Source: Georgenia wutianyii (GTDB lineage: Bacteria; Actinomycetota; Actinomycetes; Actinomycetales; Actinomycetaceae). From it: DNA of 64,000 nucleotides. A program made the translations under genes and the position numbers. The notes under the pieces are model-generated. The model was not told the origin of the DNA, made no database searches, and saw nothing but the letters and a program-made list of their open reading frames with translations. The stretch lies in NCBI RefSeq assembly GCF_006349365.1, contig NZ_CP040899.1:1860001-1924000 (forward strand), given 5' to 3'. Below are positions 42,824 through 49,581 of the stretch, one piece after another. Numbering within the stretch: position 1 is the stretch's first letter; every line of letters begins with the position of its first letter.

Positions 42824-43918
42824 GTGAGCCGGACCCCCTCCCGCACGACGCCGTCGGAGCCCTTCGCACACTTCCCCGGAGTCTCCGCACGAACCCTCGT
42901 CGAGTGCGCTGACCTGCGTAAATACCCCGACGCACTGCGGTCGGGGTGGTGGGCAGTCGTGGCCACCTTCGAGGGCCAGGTGACCGGCTGGAGGTTCGCC
43001 GATGTGGCCCCAGAAGCACCCGATGTGACCATGGCCACGCCGTCGAATTTCGACGCGGAGGTCCCGTGGCAGGGCCCGCGAGCCTCCTCGTGGACCTCCT
43101 CGCTGGACGAGGCCGGCTATCTCGCCGCCGTCCGGCGGGTGCGCGAGGCGGTCCGGGAGGGCGACGTCTACCAGGCGAACATCTGCCGCGTGCTGCGTGC
43201 CCCGCTCCCCGGGCAGCCGGACCCGCGGCCGCTGGCCGCCACGCTCGCCCGGGGCAACCCGGCGCCCTACGGCGGGGTCGTCCACGTGCCCGTCGGGGCG
43301 GCGGAGCATCCGGCGTGGGTGGTCACCGCCTCCCCCGAGCTGTTCCTCTCCGTGCGCGACGGGCAGGTCGTCTCCGGGCCGATCAAGGGCACGGGCGCCC
43401 GGGCGGAGGACCTCACCGAGAAGGACCACGCGGAGAACGTCATGATCACCGACCTCGTCCGCAACGACCTCCAGCACGTGTGCGCCCCCGGCACGGTCGA
43501 GGTCCTCGACCTCTGCGCCGTCGAGCACCACCCCGGGCTCGTCCACCTCGTCTCGCGGGTGGCCGGGACGCTGCGCGAGCCGCTCGACCCCGCCGGGTGG
43601 TCGGCGCTGCTCGACGCGACCCTGCCGCCGGCGTCGGTGAGCGGGGCGCCGAAGTCGAGCGCGCTGCGCCTCATCGACGAGCTCGAGCCGGTCGCCCGCG
43701 GCCCGTACTGCGGCGCCGTGGGCTGGGTGGACGCCGACGCCGGCCGCGCCGAGCTCGCCGTCGGCATCCGCACCTTCTGGTGGACGCCGCAGGACGCCGG
43801 CACCCTCCACTTCGGCACCGGCGCCGGGATCACCTGGGGCAGCGACCCGGCGGCCGAGTGGCGCGAGACCGAGCTCAAGGCGGCCCGGCTCGTCTCCCTG
43901 GCGTCCGTGGGAGGCTGA
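42824..43918 (+). CDS. pabB: Aminodeoxychorismate synthase component I / chorismate-binding enzyme
   Basis: A 364-aa chorismate-utilising enzyme. The core motifs are YQANICRVL, SPELFLSV, GPIKGTG, DLVRNDL and PPASVSGAPKSSAL, and the active-site segment GPYCGAVGW is complete. With glutaminase PabA it converts chorismate to 4-amino-4-deoxychorismate for folate. The next gene, 4 nt on, is pabC, which finishes p-aminobenzoate, so the pair forms a two-gene unit. GTG 42824 is chosen because of the leaderless promoter; a longer ATG form (42764) would run through the promoter region. The N-terminal 90 residues are shorter than in typical anthranilate synthases. Confidence 0.9.
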   Translation: MSRTPSRTTPSEPFAHFPGVSARTLVECADLRKYPDALRSGWWAVVATFEGQVTGWRFADVAPEAPDVTMATPSNFDAEVPWQGPRASSWTSSLDEAGYLAAVRRVREAVREGDVYQANICRVLRAPLPGQPDPRPLAATLARGNPAPYGGVVHVPVGAAEHPAWVVTASPELFLSVRDGQVVSGPIKGTGARAEDLTEKDHAENVMITDLVRNDLQHVCAPGTVEVLDLCAVEHHPGLVHLVSRVAGTLREPLDPAGWSALLDATLPPASVSGAPKSSALRLIDELEPVARGPYCGAVGWVDADAGRAELAVGIRTFWWTPQDAGTLHFGTGAGITWGSDPAAEWRETELKAARLVSLASVGG

Positions 43919-43922
43919 TCAC

Positions 43923-44786
43923 ATGAGCACCCTGGTGTGGTTCGACGGCGAGGTCCGACCGGCCCACGAGCCCGTCGTCACGGCGCTCGACCGGGGCCTG
44001 CTCGTCGGGGACGGGGTCTTCGACACGTGCGTCGTCATCGACGGCACGCCGTTCGCCCTGCGGCGCCACCTCGCGCGCCTCGCACGCTCGGCCGAGATCG
44101 TCGGCCTGCCCACCCCGCCGCTCGACGTCGTCGCCCACGCCGCGCGCGACCTCGCCTCCCGCCTCGACGGCCCCACCGGACGCCTGCGGGTCACCTGGAC
44201 CGCGGGACCGGCAGCGGGTGGTCCGGCCCGCGCCGCCACGACGCCCACCCTGCTCCTCACAGCCGAGAGCCACCCCGTGGCCCACCCGGCACCCGGCAGC
44301 GCGCCGGCGCCCGCCCGCACCGCGCTCGTCGTCGCACCCTGGGTGCGCAACGAGCGCTCGCCGCTCACGGGCGCGAAGTCCACCTCCTACGCCGAGAACG
44401 TCCTGGCCATCGAGCACGCCCGCCGCCACGGCGGCACCGAGGCCGTGCTCGCCAACACGCGCGGGGAGCTGTGCGAGGGCGGGGCGAGCAACCTCTTCCT
44501 CGAGACCGGCGGTGAGCTCCTCACCCCGCCGCTGGAGTCCGGCTGCCTCGCCGGGGTCACCCGCGAGCTCGTCCTGGAGTGGGCCGCGGAGGCCGGCCTG
44601 CCCGTGCGGGAGGCGACGATCCCGCTCGCGGACTTCCGCGCGGCGGAGCACGCGGCCGTGACATCGGCCACGCGCGGCATCGTCCCGGTGGACGTCCTCG
44701 AGGGCCGCGAGCTGCGTGCCGGCCCGGTGACGCTGCGGATGCAGCAGGTCTTCGCCGAGCGGGTCGCCCAGGACCTCGACCCGTGA
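43923..44786 (+). CDS. pabC: Aminodeoxychorismate lyase (class IV aminotransferase fold)
   Basis: A 287-aa PLP enzyme of fold type IV. Family signs are VWFDGEV, LDRGLLVGDGVFDT near the N terminus, the PLP lysine in GAKSTSYAENVLA (about residue 154), then EGGASNLFLE and TSATRGIVPV. It releases pyruvate from 4-amino-4-deoxychorismate to give p-aminobenzoate. Branched-chain aminotransferase activity is an alternative within the fold, but adjacency to pabB favours PabC. It ends 45 nt before tRNA-Val(CAC). Confidence 0.88.
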   Translation: MSTLVWFDGEVRPAHEPVVTALDRGLLVGDGVFDTCVVIDGTPFALRRHLARLARSAEIVGLPTPPLDVVAHAARDLASRLDGPTGRLRVTWTAGPAAGGPARAATTPTLLLTAESHPVAHPAPGSAPAPARTALVVAPWVRNERSPLTGAKSTSYAENVLAIEHARRHGGTEAVLANTRGELCEGGASNLFLETGGELLTPPLESGCLAGVTRELVLEWAAEAGLPVREATIPLADFRAAEHAAVTSATRGIVPVDVLEGRELRAGPVTLRMQQVFAERVAQDLDP

Positions 44787-44791
44787 GCCGT

Positions 44792-44821
44792 TTGGGACCA
44801 CGCCCGCCGGTGCGTTAGCAT
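44792..44821 (+). promoter_or_regulatory. Promoter of tRNA-Val (CAC)
   Basis: A -35 TTGGGA (44792-44797) and a -10 TAGCAT (44816-44821) are separated by 18 nt and lie 10 nt upstream of the tRNA, a normal spacing for a dedicated tRNA promoter. Confidence 0.6.
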
Positions 44822-44831
44822 CGTCCAGCAC

Positions 44832-44906
44832 GGGCGATTGGCTCAGTGGTAGAGCGCCTCGTTCACACCGAGGAGGTCACTGGTTCGAACCCAGTATCGC
44901 CCACCA
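44832..44906 (+). tRNA. tRNA-Val (CAC)
   Basis: A 75-nt cloverleaf with encoded CCA: acceptor GGGCGAT/ATCGCCC, anticodon stem CCTCG/CGAGG around loop TTCACAC (anticodon CAC) and T loop GTTCGAACC. It reads GUG and complements the GAC tRNA at 42459, with which it shares its acceptor stem. A strong terminator follows at once. Confidence 0.95.
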
Positions 44907-44908
44907 GC

Positions 44909-44945
44909 AGCAAGGCCCCCCGACCAGCGGTCGGGGGGCCTTGCT
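44909..44945. terminator. Strong bidirectional hairpin between tRNA-Val and fmdA
   Basis: A perfect 17-bp stem (44909-44925 with 44929-44945) closed by AGC. On the reverse strand the stem begins AGCAAGGCCCC and lies 12 nt past the fmdA stop. It separates convergent transcription of the tRNA and the amide operon. Confidence 0.9.
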
Positions 44946-44956
44946 CGTTCCTCGGG

Positions 44957-46204
44957 TCAGGAGGTCACGGCCACCTGGCCACGGTCGGTGTAGACCGGGC
45001 CGCTGCCGCCCGGACGGATGTCGGTGTCGAAGATCTCGGTCGGCAGGAACAGCGAGCAGCACGCGTTCGGGATGTCGACGACGCCGCCGATACGGCCCTC
45101 GATCGGCGAGGTGCCGAGGATGAGGTAGGCCTGCTCCCCCGTGTAGCCCCACTTCTTGAGGTACTCGATGGCGTTGAGACAGGCGTTGCGGTACGCCTCG
45201 GTCGCGTCCATGTAGAGGTTGGTGTCGTCGCGGTGGTCGACGGAGATCCCGATGAACGTGAGGTACTCGGAGTACACGGGTGCGACCCGGCCGGGCATGA
45301 ACACGGGGTTGTTGTGGATCCCGTAGGTCTCCATGCCGCCCTTGATGAGGTCGACGTGGAAGTCGATGAAGCCGCCCATCTCGATGGCGCCGCAGAAGTT
45401 GATCTCGCCGTCGCCCTGGCTGAAGTGGAGGTCGCCTCCCGACAGCAGACCGCCGGCGACGTGGACCGGGTAGAACACCCGGCTGCCCCGGGTGAAGTTC
45501 TTGATGTCGTGGTTGCCACCGTTCTCCCGTGGCGGCACGGTGCGGGCACCGTCCCGGGCGATGCGGTCGAGGATGTCCCCCTCGGCGGTGCCCCCGAGGA
45601 CGCCGGCCTCCAGCGGCGGCAGCGCGAGCGGCGGCACGCGGTCGGGGTCGGTGGCGATGAGCGCCCGCTCGCGGGCGTTCCACCTGGCGAGGAGCTCCGG
45701 GGAGGGAGCCGTGCCGAAGAGGCCGGGGTGGGTGATCCCGGTGTACTTCACGCCCGGGACGTGGCGCGAGCTGCACTGCTGGCCCTGGAAGTCCCACACG
45801 GCCTTGTAGGCGTCGGGGAAGTAGTCGGTGAGGAAGCCGCCTCCGTTGACCTTGGCGAAGATCCCGGAGTACCCCCAACCCTCCCCGCAGTTCGGTCCCT
45901 CGGCCTGCGGCACCGGTCCGAGGTCGAGGATGTCGACGACGAGCAGGTCTCCCGGCTCCGCCCCTTCGACGGCGATGGGCCCGGAGAGCATGTGGGCGAC
46001 GGACAGGTCGACGTCCCGCACGTCGTCGGCGGAGTCGTTGTTGCCGATCTGCCCGTCGGTCCACTCCTTGCACTCGACCCGGATGTCGGTGCCCGGCTTG
46101 ATCGTCACGGCGGGCGGGATGTCCGGGTGCCACCGGTTGTGGCCCGGGACCGCCTGGTCCCGCATGGACTTGCTCTGGTCGACGCTGAACACGACCTCAG
46201 GCAT
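44957..46204 (-). CDS. fmdA: Acetamidase/formamidase
   Basis: A 415-aa enzyme of the FmdA/AmdA family, which hydrolyses formamide or acetamide to ammonia and acid in the cytoplasm. Visible landmarks are HNRWHPDIPPAVTIKPG, GPIAVEGAEPGDLLVVDIL, GNHDIKNFTRGSRVFYPV, then GDLHFSQGDGEI and the Cys/Leu tail NACCSLFLPTEIFD. Length fits the family (about 410 aa). Its start overlaps the end of the AmiS/UreI-like channel gene by 8 nt, and the FmdB zinc ribbon comes before that, so uptake and hydrolysis are co-expressed. Confidence 0.93.
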   Translation of the reverse strand: MPEVVFSVDQSKSMRDQAVPGHNRWHPDIPPAVTIKPGTDIRVECKEWTDGQIGNNDSADDVRDVDLSVAHMLSGPIAVEGAEPGDLLVVDILDLGPVPQAEGPNCGEGWGYSGIFAKVNGGGFLTDYFPDAYKAVWDFQGQQCSSRHVPGVKYTGITHPGLFGTAPSPELLARWNARERALIATDPDRVPPLALPPLEAGVLGGTAEGDILDRIARDGARTVPPRENGGNHDIKNFTRGSRVFYPVHVAGGLLSGGDLHFSQGDGEINFCGAIEMGGFIDFHVDLIKGGMETYGIHNNPVFMPGRVAPVYSEYLTFIGISVDHRDDTNLYMDATEAYRNACLNAIEYLKKWGYTGEQAYLILGTSPIEGRIGGVVDIPNACCSLFLPTEIFDTDIRPGGSGPVYTDRGQVAVTS

Positions 46205-46850
46205 GGGAGTTCCTTTCGTCGGCGGCCGCGGTGCCGGCCGGCTGGGGTGGGGCAGGACTGGCTCTCAGCACACGGCTGAGGGGGAAGCTGAGGGGCACCA
46301 TGAGGAGCCCGAGGACGGCGAGGACCGCGGCGAGGGTCCCGGAGTCCTCCCACCAGCCCCCGAGGAGCAGGAGTCCCGGGCCGCCGGTGGTGATGACGCC
46401 GTAGCTCGCGGCGAGCACCCCGACCACGGGGCCGAGGTCGTCGCGGCGCAGCGCCATGAGCACGAAGAAGGCGAGCCACAGCAGCGCCCACAGCAGCCAC
46501 AGGACGGTGAACGCCCGGTCCCCCACGACGGTCCAGGAGTAGATCGCGAAGACGATGCCGGCGACCGTGACCGTGAGGGAGAACCAGCCGAGCCCGTCGT
46601 TGGGCCACCCGGTGACGGAGTTGACGCCCACCCACAGGTAGGTGAAGCCGAAGAAGTACAGTCCGGCAGCGAGGGCGATCGCGGCCGGGTCACCGGCGGC
46701 GAGGACGATGAGGTAGGTCGGCGTCAGGACCTGCAGGGCCCCGACGAAGAAGTTGAGCGGGGCGACGGCCCTCGGCGTGACGTGCCCGAGGAGCATGATG
46801 CCGTTGACGAACAGCACCGCCCCCACGTAGACCAAGCCGACGGCGGCCAC
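46197..46850 (-). CDS. AmiS/UreI family amide/urea channel
   Basis: A 217-aa membrane protein with six or seven hydrophobic helices. It has the AmiS/UreI sequence pattern: GLVYVGAVLFVNGIMLLG, GLYFFGFTYLWVGVNS, WLLWALLWLAFFVLM. Such proteins form hexameric pores for urea or short amides. The long frame running upstream to 47474 covers other genes; GTG 46850 is chosen with GAGG 4 nt before it and gives family length. It sits 4 nt after the FmdB gene and overlaps fmdA by 8 nt. Confidence 0.85.
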   Translation of the reverse strand: MAAVGLVYVGAVLFVNGIMLLGHVTPRAVAPLNFFVGALQVLTPTYLIVLAAGDPAAIALAAGLYFFGFTYLWVGVNSVTGWPNDGLGWFSLTVTVAGIVFAIYSWTVVGDRAFTVLWLLWALLWLAFFVLMALRRDDLGPVVGVLAASYGVITTGGPGLLLLGGWWEDSGTLAAVLAVLGLLMVPLSFPLSRVLRASPAPPQPAGTAAADERNSHA

Positions 46851-46854
46851 GACC

Positions 46855-47184
46855 TCACCACCGGGGCAGAGCCGGGTGGGGGCCGCCGGCGCGGGCGGCG
46901 GCGTTGACGGGGCGCGGCCCGGTGAACGGGCTCCACCGTCGGCCGCGAGGGCCGGGTGCCCCGGCGGGGACCGCGCGCACGACCTGCGGGGTCTCGGCGC
47001 TCGCCGCGGCGGCGTCGATCCCCCGGTGCAGTGCGGCCGGCGTCCCGAGCAGGGCGGGTGAGCCGTAGACGCGTGGCGCGTCCGCGGCGCACGTGGGGCA
47101 GGCGTGCGTCTGGCGCACGGCGGCCATGGGCAGGATGACGGTGAACTCCGCGCAGGAGCTGCACCGGAAGGCGTAAGTCGGCAT
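46855..47184 (-). CDS. FmdB family zinc-ribbon protein
   Basis: A 109-aa protein. The start PTYAFRCSSC and the paired cysteines C8/C11 and C29/C32 (HACPTC) are the FmdB putative regulatory zinc ribbon. The C terminus after residue 60 is Pro/Arg/Gly-rich. FmdB proteins accompany formamidase genes; their role is not settled. ATG 47184 has GGAGG 7 nt upstream. It is the first gene of the amide operon, whose control region holds the palindrome at 47204-47226. Confidence 0.85.
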   Translation of the reverse strand: MPTYAFRCSSCAEFTVILPMAAVRQTHACPTCAADAPRVYGSPALLGTPAALHRGIDAAAASAETPQVVRAVPAGAPGPRGRRWSPFTGPRPVNAAARAGGPHPALPRW

Positions 47185-47203
47185 TGGCTTACCTCCAGTG
47201 GGA

Positions 47204-47226
47204 CCAGTTGAAACAGTTTCATCTGG
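47204..47226. promoter_or_regulatory. Near-perfect 23-bp palindrome (operator) upstream of fmdB
   Basis: The arms CCAGTTGAAAC and GTTTCATCTGG flank a central A at 47215; 10 of 11 positions pair. It overlaps the region where a -10 box would stand for a minus-strand -35 TTGACG (revcomp of 47238-47243) and lies 20 nt before the fmdB start. It is a likely operator, possibly for the MarR protein encoded at 48432 or another amide-responsive regulator. Confidence 0.6.
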
Positions 47227-47272
47227 AAGCATTTGCCCGTCAAGGGTCCCTCCGTCCAGTCGGGGTCCGCCC

Positions 47273-48322
47273 TCAGAAGGAGGCGACGACGTCGAAGTCG
47301 TAGCCGTCGGCAGCGGCGAGGTGGATCCGCTGGTGGGCGTGGTTGCCACGCAGGTGCACCGGGCCGCGCGGGCCGTCGTAGCCGGTGCCGTCGGCGCTCG
47401 CCACGACGTCCCCCAGGCGCAGGCTCCCCGCCCGCCGGGCCAGCCCCGCGAGCATGACGAGGCCCTCGTAGCACGACTCCGCCGCGTTGTTCAGGGGCGG
47501 GGCGTGCGGCCCGTGCTGGGCGACGTACTCCCGGCCGAACGCCAGCGCGTCGGGCGTCGCCAGGGAGCGGAAGTAGGCGGCGCTGGAGTAGAGGTTGCGG
47601 GTGGCGGCCGCCCCGCTGGCCAGCAGCACGCTCTCCTCCATGAGGGAGCTCAGCCGGACCATCCGCGCGTCCAGGCCGCGGGCGGCGAACGCCCGGTTGA
47701 AGTGGACGGCGTCCTGGCCGACGAGGAAGAGGAGCACGCCCTGCGCGTCGCTCGCCTCGACCGAGCGGAGGACCGCAGAGTATTCAGTGGTGCCGAGCGG
47801 CACGTAGGCCACGCCCGACAGCTCCAGGCCGAGCTCGCGGGCGTACTCGACGGTCCGTGACGCCGACCGGCGGGGCCACACGTAGTCGTCCCCCACGACG
47901 AACCAGCGCCGCACGTCGAGCTCGTCACGCAGCCAGCGCAGCGCCGGCGCCACCTGCCCCGCCGGCGTCTCGCCCGTGCAGAAGACGCCCGGCCGCCCCT
48001 CACCGCCCTCGTAGGTCGAGGTGTACACGTAGGGCACCCGGCCCGCGGTCACCGGCGCGAGCGCCTCCCGCACCGCCGAGATGTGCCACCCGGTGACGGC
48101 GTCGACGCGCCCGGCCGCCAGCAGCCGCCCGACCTCGGCGGCCACCTGCGCGGGCGGGGCTCCCCCGTCGACGACCTCGAGCCGGACGGCCCGGCCGAGC
48201 ACGCCGTCCTCGTTGACCGCGCGCACGGCCGTGGCCGCCACCGCCTCGCAGGACGGACCGAGGATGCCGGCCGGCCCCTGGAGCGGGACCACCAGCGCCA
48301 CTCGAACGTCGTCGTCGCCCAC
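47273..48322 (-). CDS. Cytoplasmic amide-sensor-like binding protein (AmiC/UrtA type)
   Basis: A 349-aa type I periplasmic-binding-protein fold. Motifs of the AmiC/UrtA group are visible: VALVVPLQGPAGILGPSCE, SAVREALAPVT, YSSAAYFRSL and PLNNAAESCYEGL. No signal peptide precedes it, so it is probably cytoplasmic, as in AmiC, which senses amides and controls the amidase operon. The chosen GTG 48322 follows GGGGGCG and gives family length; the frame reaching 48532 overlaps marR. It lies upstream of fmdB on the same strand and is divergent from marR. Confidence 0.75.
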   Translation of the reverse strand: MGDDDVRVALVVPLQGPAGILGPSCEAVAATAVRAVNEDGVLGRAVRLEVVDGGAPPAQVAAEVGRLLAAGRVDAVTGWHISAVREALAPVTAGRVPYVYTSTYEGGEGRPGVFCTGETPAGQVAPALRWLRDELDVRRWFVVGDDYVWPRRSASRTVEYARELGLELSGVAYVPLGTTEYSAVLRSVEASDAQGVLLFLVGQDAVHFNRAFAARGLDARMVRLSSLMEESVLLASGAAATRNLYSSAAYFRSLATPDALAFGREYVAQHGPHAPPLNNAAESCYEGLVMLAGLARRAGSLRLGDVVASADGTGYDGPRGPVHLRGNHAHQRIHLAAADGYDFDVVASF

Positions 48323-48431
48323 GCCCCCGCCCTGCGCGTCGTCCGGCCACGAATGTCCGTTCGGGATACGTTGGGCCGAGGTGGGGCCACTATGCCCCCG
48401 CGTCACTGCTTTGGGAAGAGCGGACCACGTC

Positions 48432-48854
48432 ATGACCGGCGACACCCCTCGGACCGCCGTCGACCTCCTGGACGCGATCGCGGTCGGCTTCCGCGCGCAG
48501 GCCGAGGCCGTCCTGCGGGAGCACGACCTCACCTACGACCAGTGGCGCGTCCTCGAGCGCCTCGCCCTCGCGGGGCCGCGGACGATGCGCGAGCTGAGGA
48601 CGGCGGCCCGGCTCACCGGGCCCACCCTCACCCGCGTCGTCGACCGGCTGGCCGAGACCGCGCTCGTCTACCGCGACGTCGACGCCGCCGACCGCCGGCG
48701 CGTCGTCGTCCACGTCTCCGAGCGCGGCCGCCGCCTCTACGACAGGCTGTGCCCGGACCTCGGCCGGATCGAGCGCGACGCCCTCGCCCCGTTGTCCTCC
48801 GAGGAGGCTCGGACGCTGGGCCGGCTGCTCGAGCGGTTGTCCGCCGGCCGCTGA
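48432..48854 (+). CDS. MarR family transcriptional regulator
   Basis: A 140-aa winged-helix protein. MarR features are DLTYDQWRVLERLALAGP, MRELRTAARLTGPTLTRVVDRL and the wing VYRDVDAADRRRVVVHV. It is divergent from the amide-sensor gene with 109 nt between, so it is the obvious candidate regulator of the amide locus and could bind the palindrome at 47204. The ligand is not predictable. Family length is normal (about 140-150 aa). Confidence 0.9.
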   Translation: MTGDTPRTAVDLLDAIAVGFRAQAEAVLREHDLTYDQWRVLERLALAGPRTMRELRTAARLTGPTLTRVVDRLAETALVYRDVDAADRRRVVVHVSERGRRLYDRLCPDLGRIERDALAPLSSEEARTLGRLLERLSAGR

Positions 48855-48864
48855 GCTCGCCGGC

Positions 48865-49509
48865 TCAGGAGGCGGTCACGAGGTCGAGGACGTACCGCTC
48901 GCCCTCGCGGCGGAACCCGATCTGCTCGTAGTACGGCTCGACGAGGTCCGGGGCCGAGACCACGGCGCGGTAGCCCCGCTCGGCGAGCACGCCGCTGCGC
49001 CCGAAGACGAAGCGCCCGGGCGAGAAGTCGCGGTACTTCTCGGTGACGTAGTCGAGCTCGATCTGCGCGATCCCGTCACCGGCGTCGTGCACGACGACGG
49101 CACCCACGAGCTCGTCGCCGGCCAGGACGACGAACGCGTCGGCGTCCTTCGACGCCTGCGTGAAGCCCGGCTGGAATCGGGCGATGTCCTCCCGGTGGCG
49201 CCCGAGCAGCCCGCCGAGCAGCGCGCCGTCCGCCGGGACGTCGACGACGGCGTAGGAGGCGGGGTCGTCCCGCCCGCGCAGCAGACGAGTGAGGTTCACC
49301 ACCTGGACGATCGCGAGGACGACGTTGAGCGCGACGACGGGCCACACCCCGAGCACGCCGTTGTAAAGAACCTGGATGAGGCACCCGATGAGGTTGTAAA
49401 GGCGCAACCGCAGGATCCGCTGCTGCATCATCGACCAGACGACGATGGCTGAGCCGATCCATCCGACGGCCTCGAGTGCCACCTGCCACTCGGCCGGGAG
49501 ATCGAACAT
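48865..49509 (-). CDS. YgjV-like membrane domain fused to an acetyltransferase-like domain
   Basis: A 214-aa protein. Residues 1-80 form about three hydrophobic helices (LEAVGWIGSAIVVWSMMQQR, LYNLIGCLIQVLYNGVLG), as in the YgjV family. Residues 85-214 resemble a GNAT acetyltransferase (AFVVLAGDELVGAVVV, LAERGYRAVV, PYYEQIGFRREGERYVLDL). The combination is a small two-part membrane enzyme or a family with an unrecognised soluble part. ATG 49509 is preferred over the longer frame because GGAGG lies 8 nt upstream. It stands alone between marR and glgX. Confidence 0.65.
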   Translation of the reverse strand: MFDLPAEWQVALEAVGWIGSAIVVWSMMQQRILRLRLYNLIGCLIQVLYNGVLGVWPVVALNVVLAIVQVVNLTRLLRGRDDPASYAVVDVPADGALLGGLLGRHREDIARFQPGFTQASKDADAFVVLAGDELVGAVVVHDAGDGIAQIELDYVTEKYRDFSPGRFVFGRSGVLAERGYRAVVSAPDLVEPYYEQIGFRREGERYVLDLVTAS

Positions 49510-49581
49510 CGGAGTTGTCCTCCTTTGTGAGGAAGTCGCTTTCACAGGCCGGATCGGCGCTGTGATGAGAACCTATCGCTC

